Positions 4,713-5,124 of a stretch of 5,124 bases of DNA are shown piece after piece (position 1 is the first letter of the stretch; each line of letters opens with the position of its first letter). This stretch comes from Planctomycetota bacterium (lineage in GTDB: Bacteria; Planctomycetota; Phycisphaerae; Phycisphaerales; Phycisphaeraceae). The stretch is taken from NCBI GenBank assembly GCA_029267795.1, contig JAJUHR010000153.1:1-5124 (forward strand), written 5' to 3'. The translations under genes were made by a program, and so were the position numbers. The notes below the pieces were generated by a model. That model was not told the origin of the DNA. It searched no databases and was given only the letters and a program-made list of their open reading frames with translations.

Positions 4713-5124
4713 ATCCCGACGGCCTCAAGCCGACCCACTTCTTGCTCATTGAGGACGACCCTTACCACGCCGATTTGATCTGCCTGGCTTTCCAAGAGCG
4801 CGGGCCGAGCAATACCCTGACCCACGTCTCCGACGGTGTCGAAGCCCTGAATTATCTTCAACGCATCGAAAGGTCCTCCGACGCCGTTCGCCCCGATGTG
4901 ATCCTGTTGGATTTAAAGCTGCCCAAAGTCGACGGCCACGAGGTGCTGAACCAGCTCAAGCAAAACCAGGCACTGCGGACCATCCCGGTGGTGATCTTGA
5001 CCACGTCCGACAGCGACGCCGACCGGACCAAAGCGTACGCCAACTCCGTCAACAGCTACGTGATCAAACCGATCGAGTTCGACAGGTTCAAAAAGATGAT
5101 CACCGACCTGCGCCACTACTGGTC
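4709..5124 (+). CDS. CheY/Rcp1-like response regulator receiver (3' end outside window)
   Basis: Cytoplasmic phospho-acceptor protein, probable partner of the kinase encoded 47 bp upstream. The 138 visible residues form one receiver domain: acidic pocket E15-D16-D17, phospho-acceptor Asp68 in VILLDLKLP (64-72), the conserved Thr98 in VVILTTS (94-100), aromatic switch Tyr117 and Lys120-Pro121 in SYVIKP (116-121). The DLKLP motif, the insert after the second helix and the DLRHYW end (133-138) resemble Rcp1-type single-domain regulators found next to phytochrome-like and multi-PAS kinases, which are usually about 140-150 residues. The stop is not in the window, so an output domain cannot be strictly excluded, but the YW end argues that the protein is nearly finished. 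With no DNA-binding domain, it would act by protein contact or as a phosphorelay step. Expression is probably tied to the kinase through the inverted repeat between them. Confidence 0.94.
   Translation, partial: MNPDGLKPTHFLLIEDDPYHADLICLAFQERGPSNTLTHVSDGVEALNYLQRIERSSDAVRPDVILLDLKLPKVDGHEVLNQLKQNQALRTIPVVILTTSDSDADRTKAYANSVNSYVIKPIEFDRFKKMITDLRHYW

Overview
The window is about 5.1 kb of GC-rich bacterial DNA, with two minus-strand housekeeping genes on the left and a plus-strand two-component signalling pair on the right. They diverge from an unusually long, structured gap of about 810 bp. Third codon positions are rich in G/C, and purD has no visible Shine-Dalgarno site while the kinase has a perfect one. 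Together with the style of the PurD and kinase sequences this suggests a Planctomycetota-like organism, possibly Phycisphaerae. That placement is an impression from sequence style, not a proven assignment.

Left part, minus strand. purD (280-1566) is a complete phosphoribosylamine-glycine ligase of 428 residues. It is followed 71 bp later by the first 69 codons of pheS (208 to the window edge), the phenylalanyl-tRNA synthetase alpha chain. No terminator-like hairpin is visible between them, so they may share a transcript, although pheS more usually follows rplT.

Middle, 1567-2378. This divergent intergenic region has no convincing gene. It holds one weak small ORF (1629-1973), several inverted repeats, an 8-bp inverted repeat bounding a 73-bp segment (1969-2041), a weak promoter candidate, and a repeat- and hairpin-rich leader (about 2301-2378) directly before the kinase.

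Right part, plus strand. A 760-residue membrane histidine kinase (2379-4661) has two transmembrane helices, three PAS domains, HisKA with His504, and HATPase_c. It is followed 47 bp later by a CheY/Rcp1-like single-domain response regulator (from 4709), cut by the window edge after 138 residues. The third PAS domain carries residues resembling the heme ligand and distal arginine of FixL, so gas or redox sensing is a testable idea. The expected flow is: signal to PAS domains, to His504, to Asp68 of the regulator.

The most interesting signals are non-coding. A perfect 11-bp inverted repeat begins at the kinase stop codon, and its right arm buries the regulator's ribosome binding site, an arrangement suited to translational coupling. 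The kinase's own Shine-Dalgarno also lies in a small hairpin, downstream of a leader whose repeated arms could pair in mutually exclusive ways.
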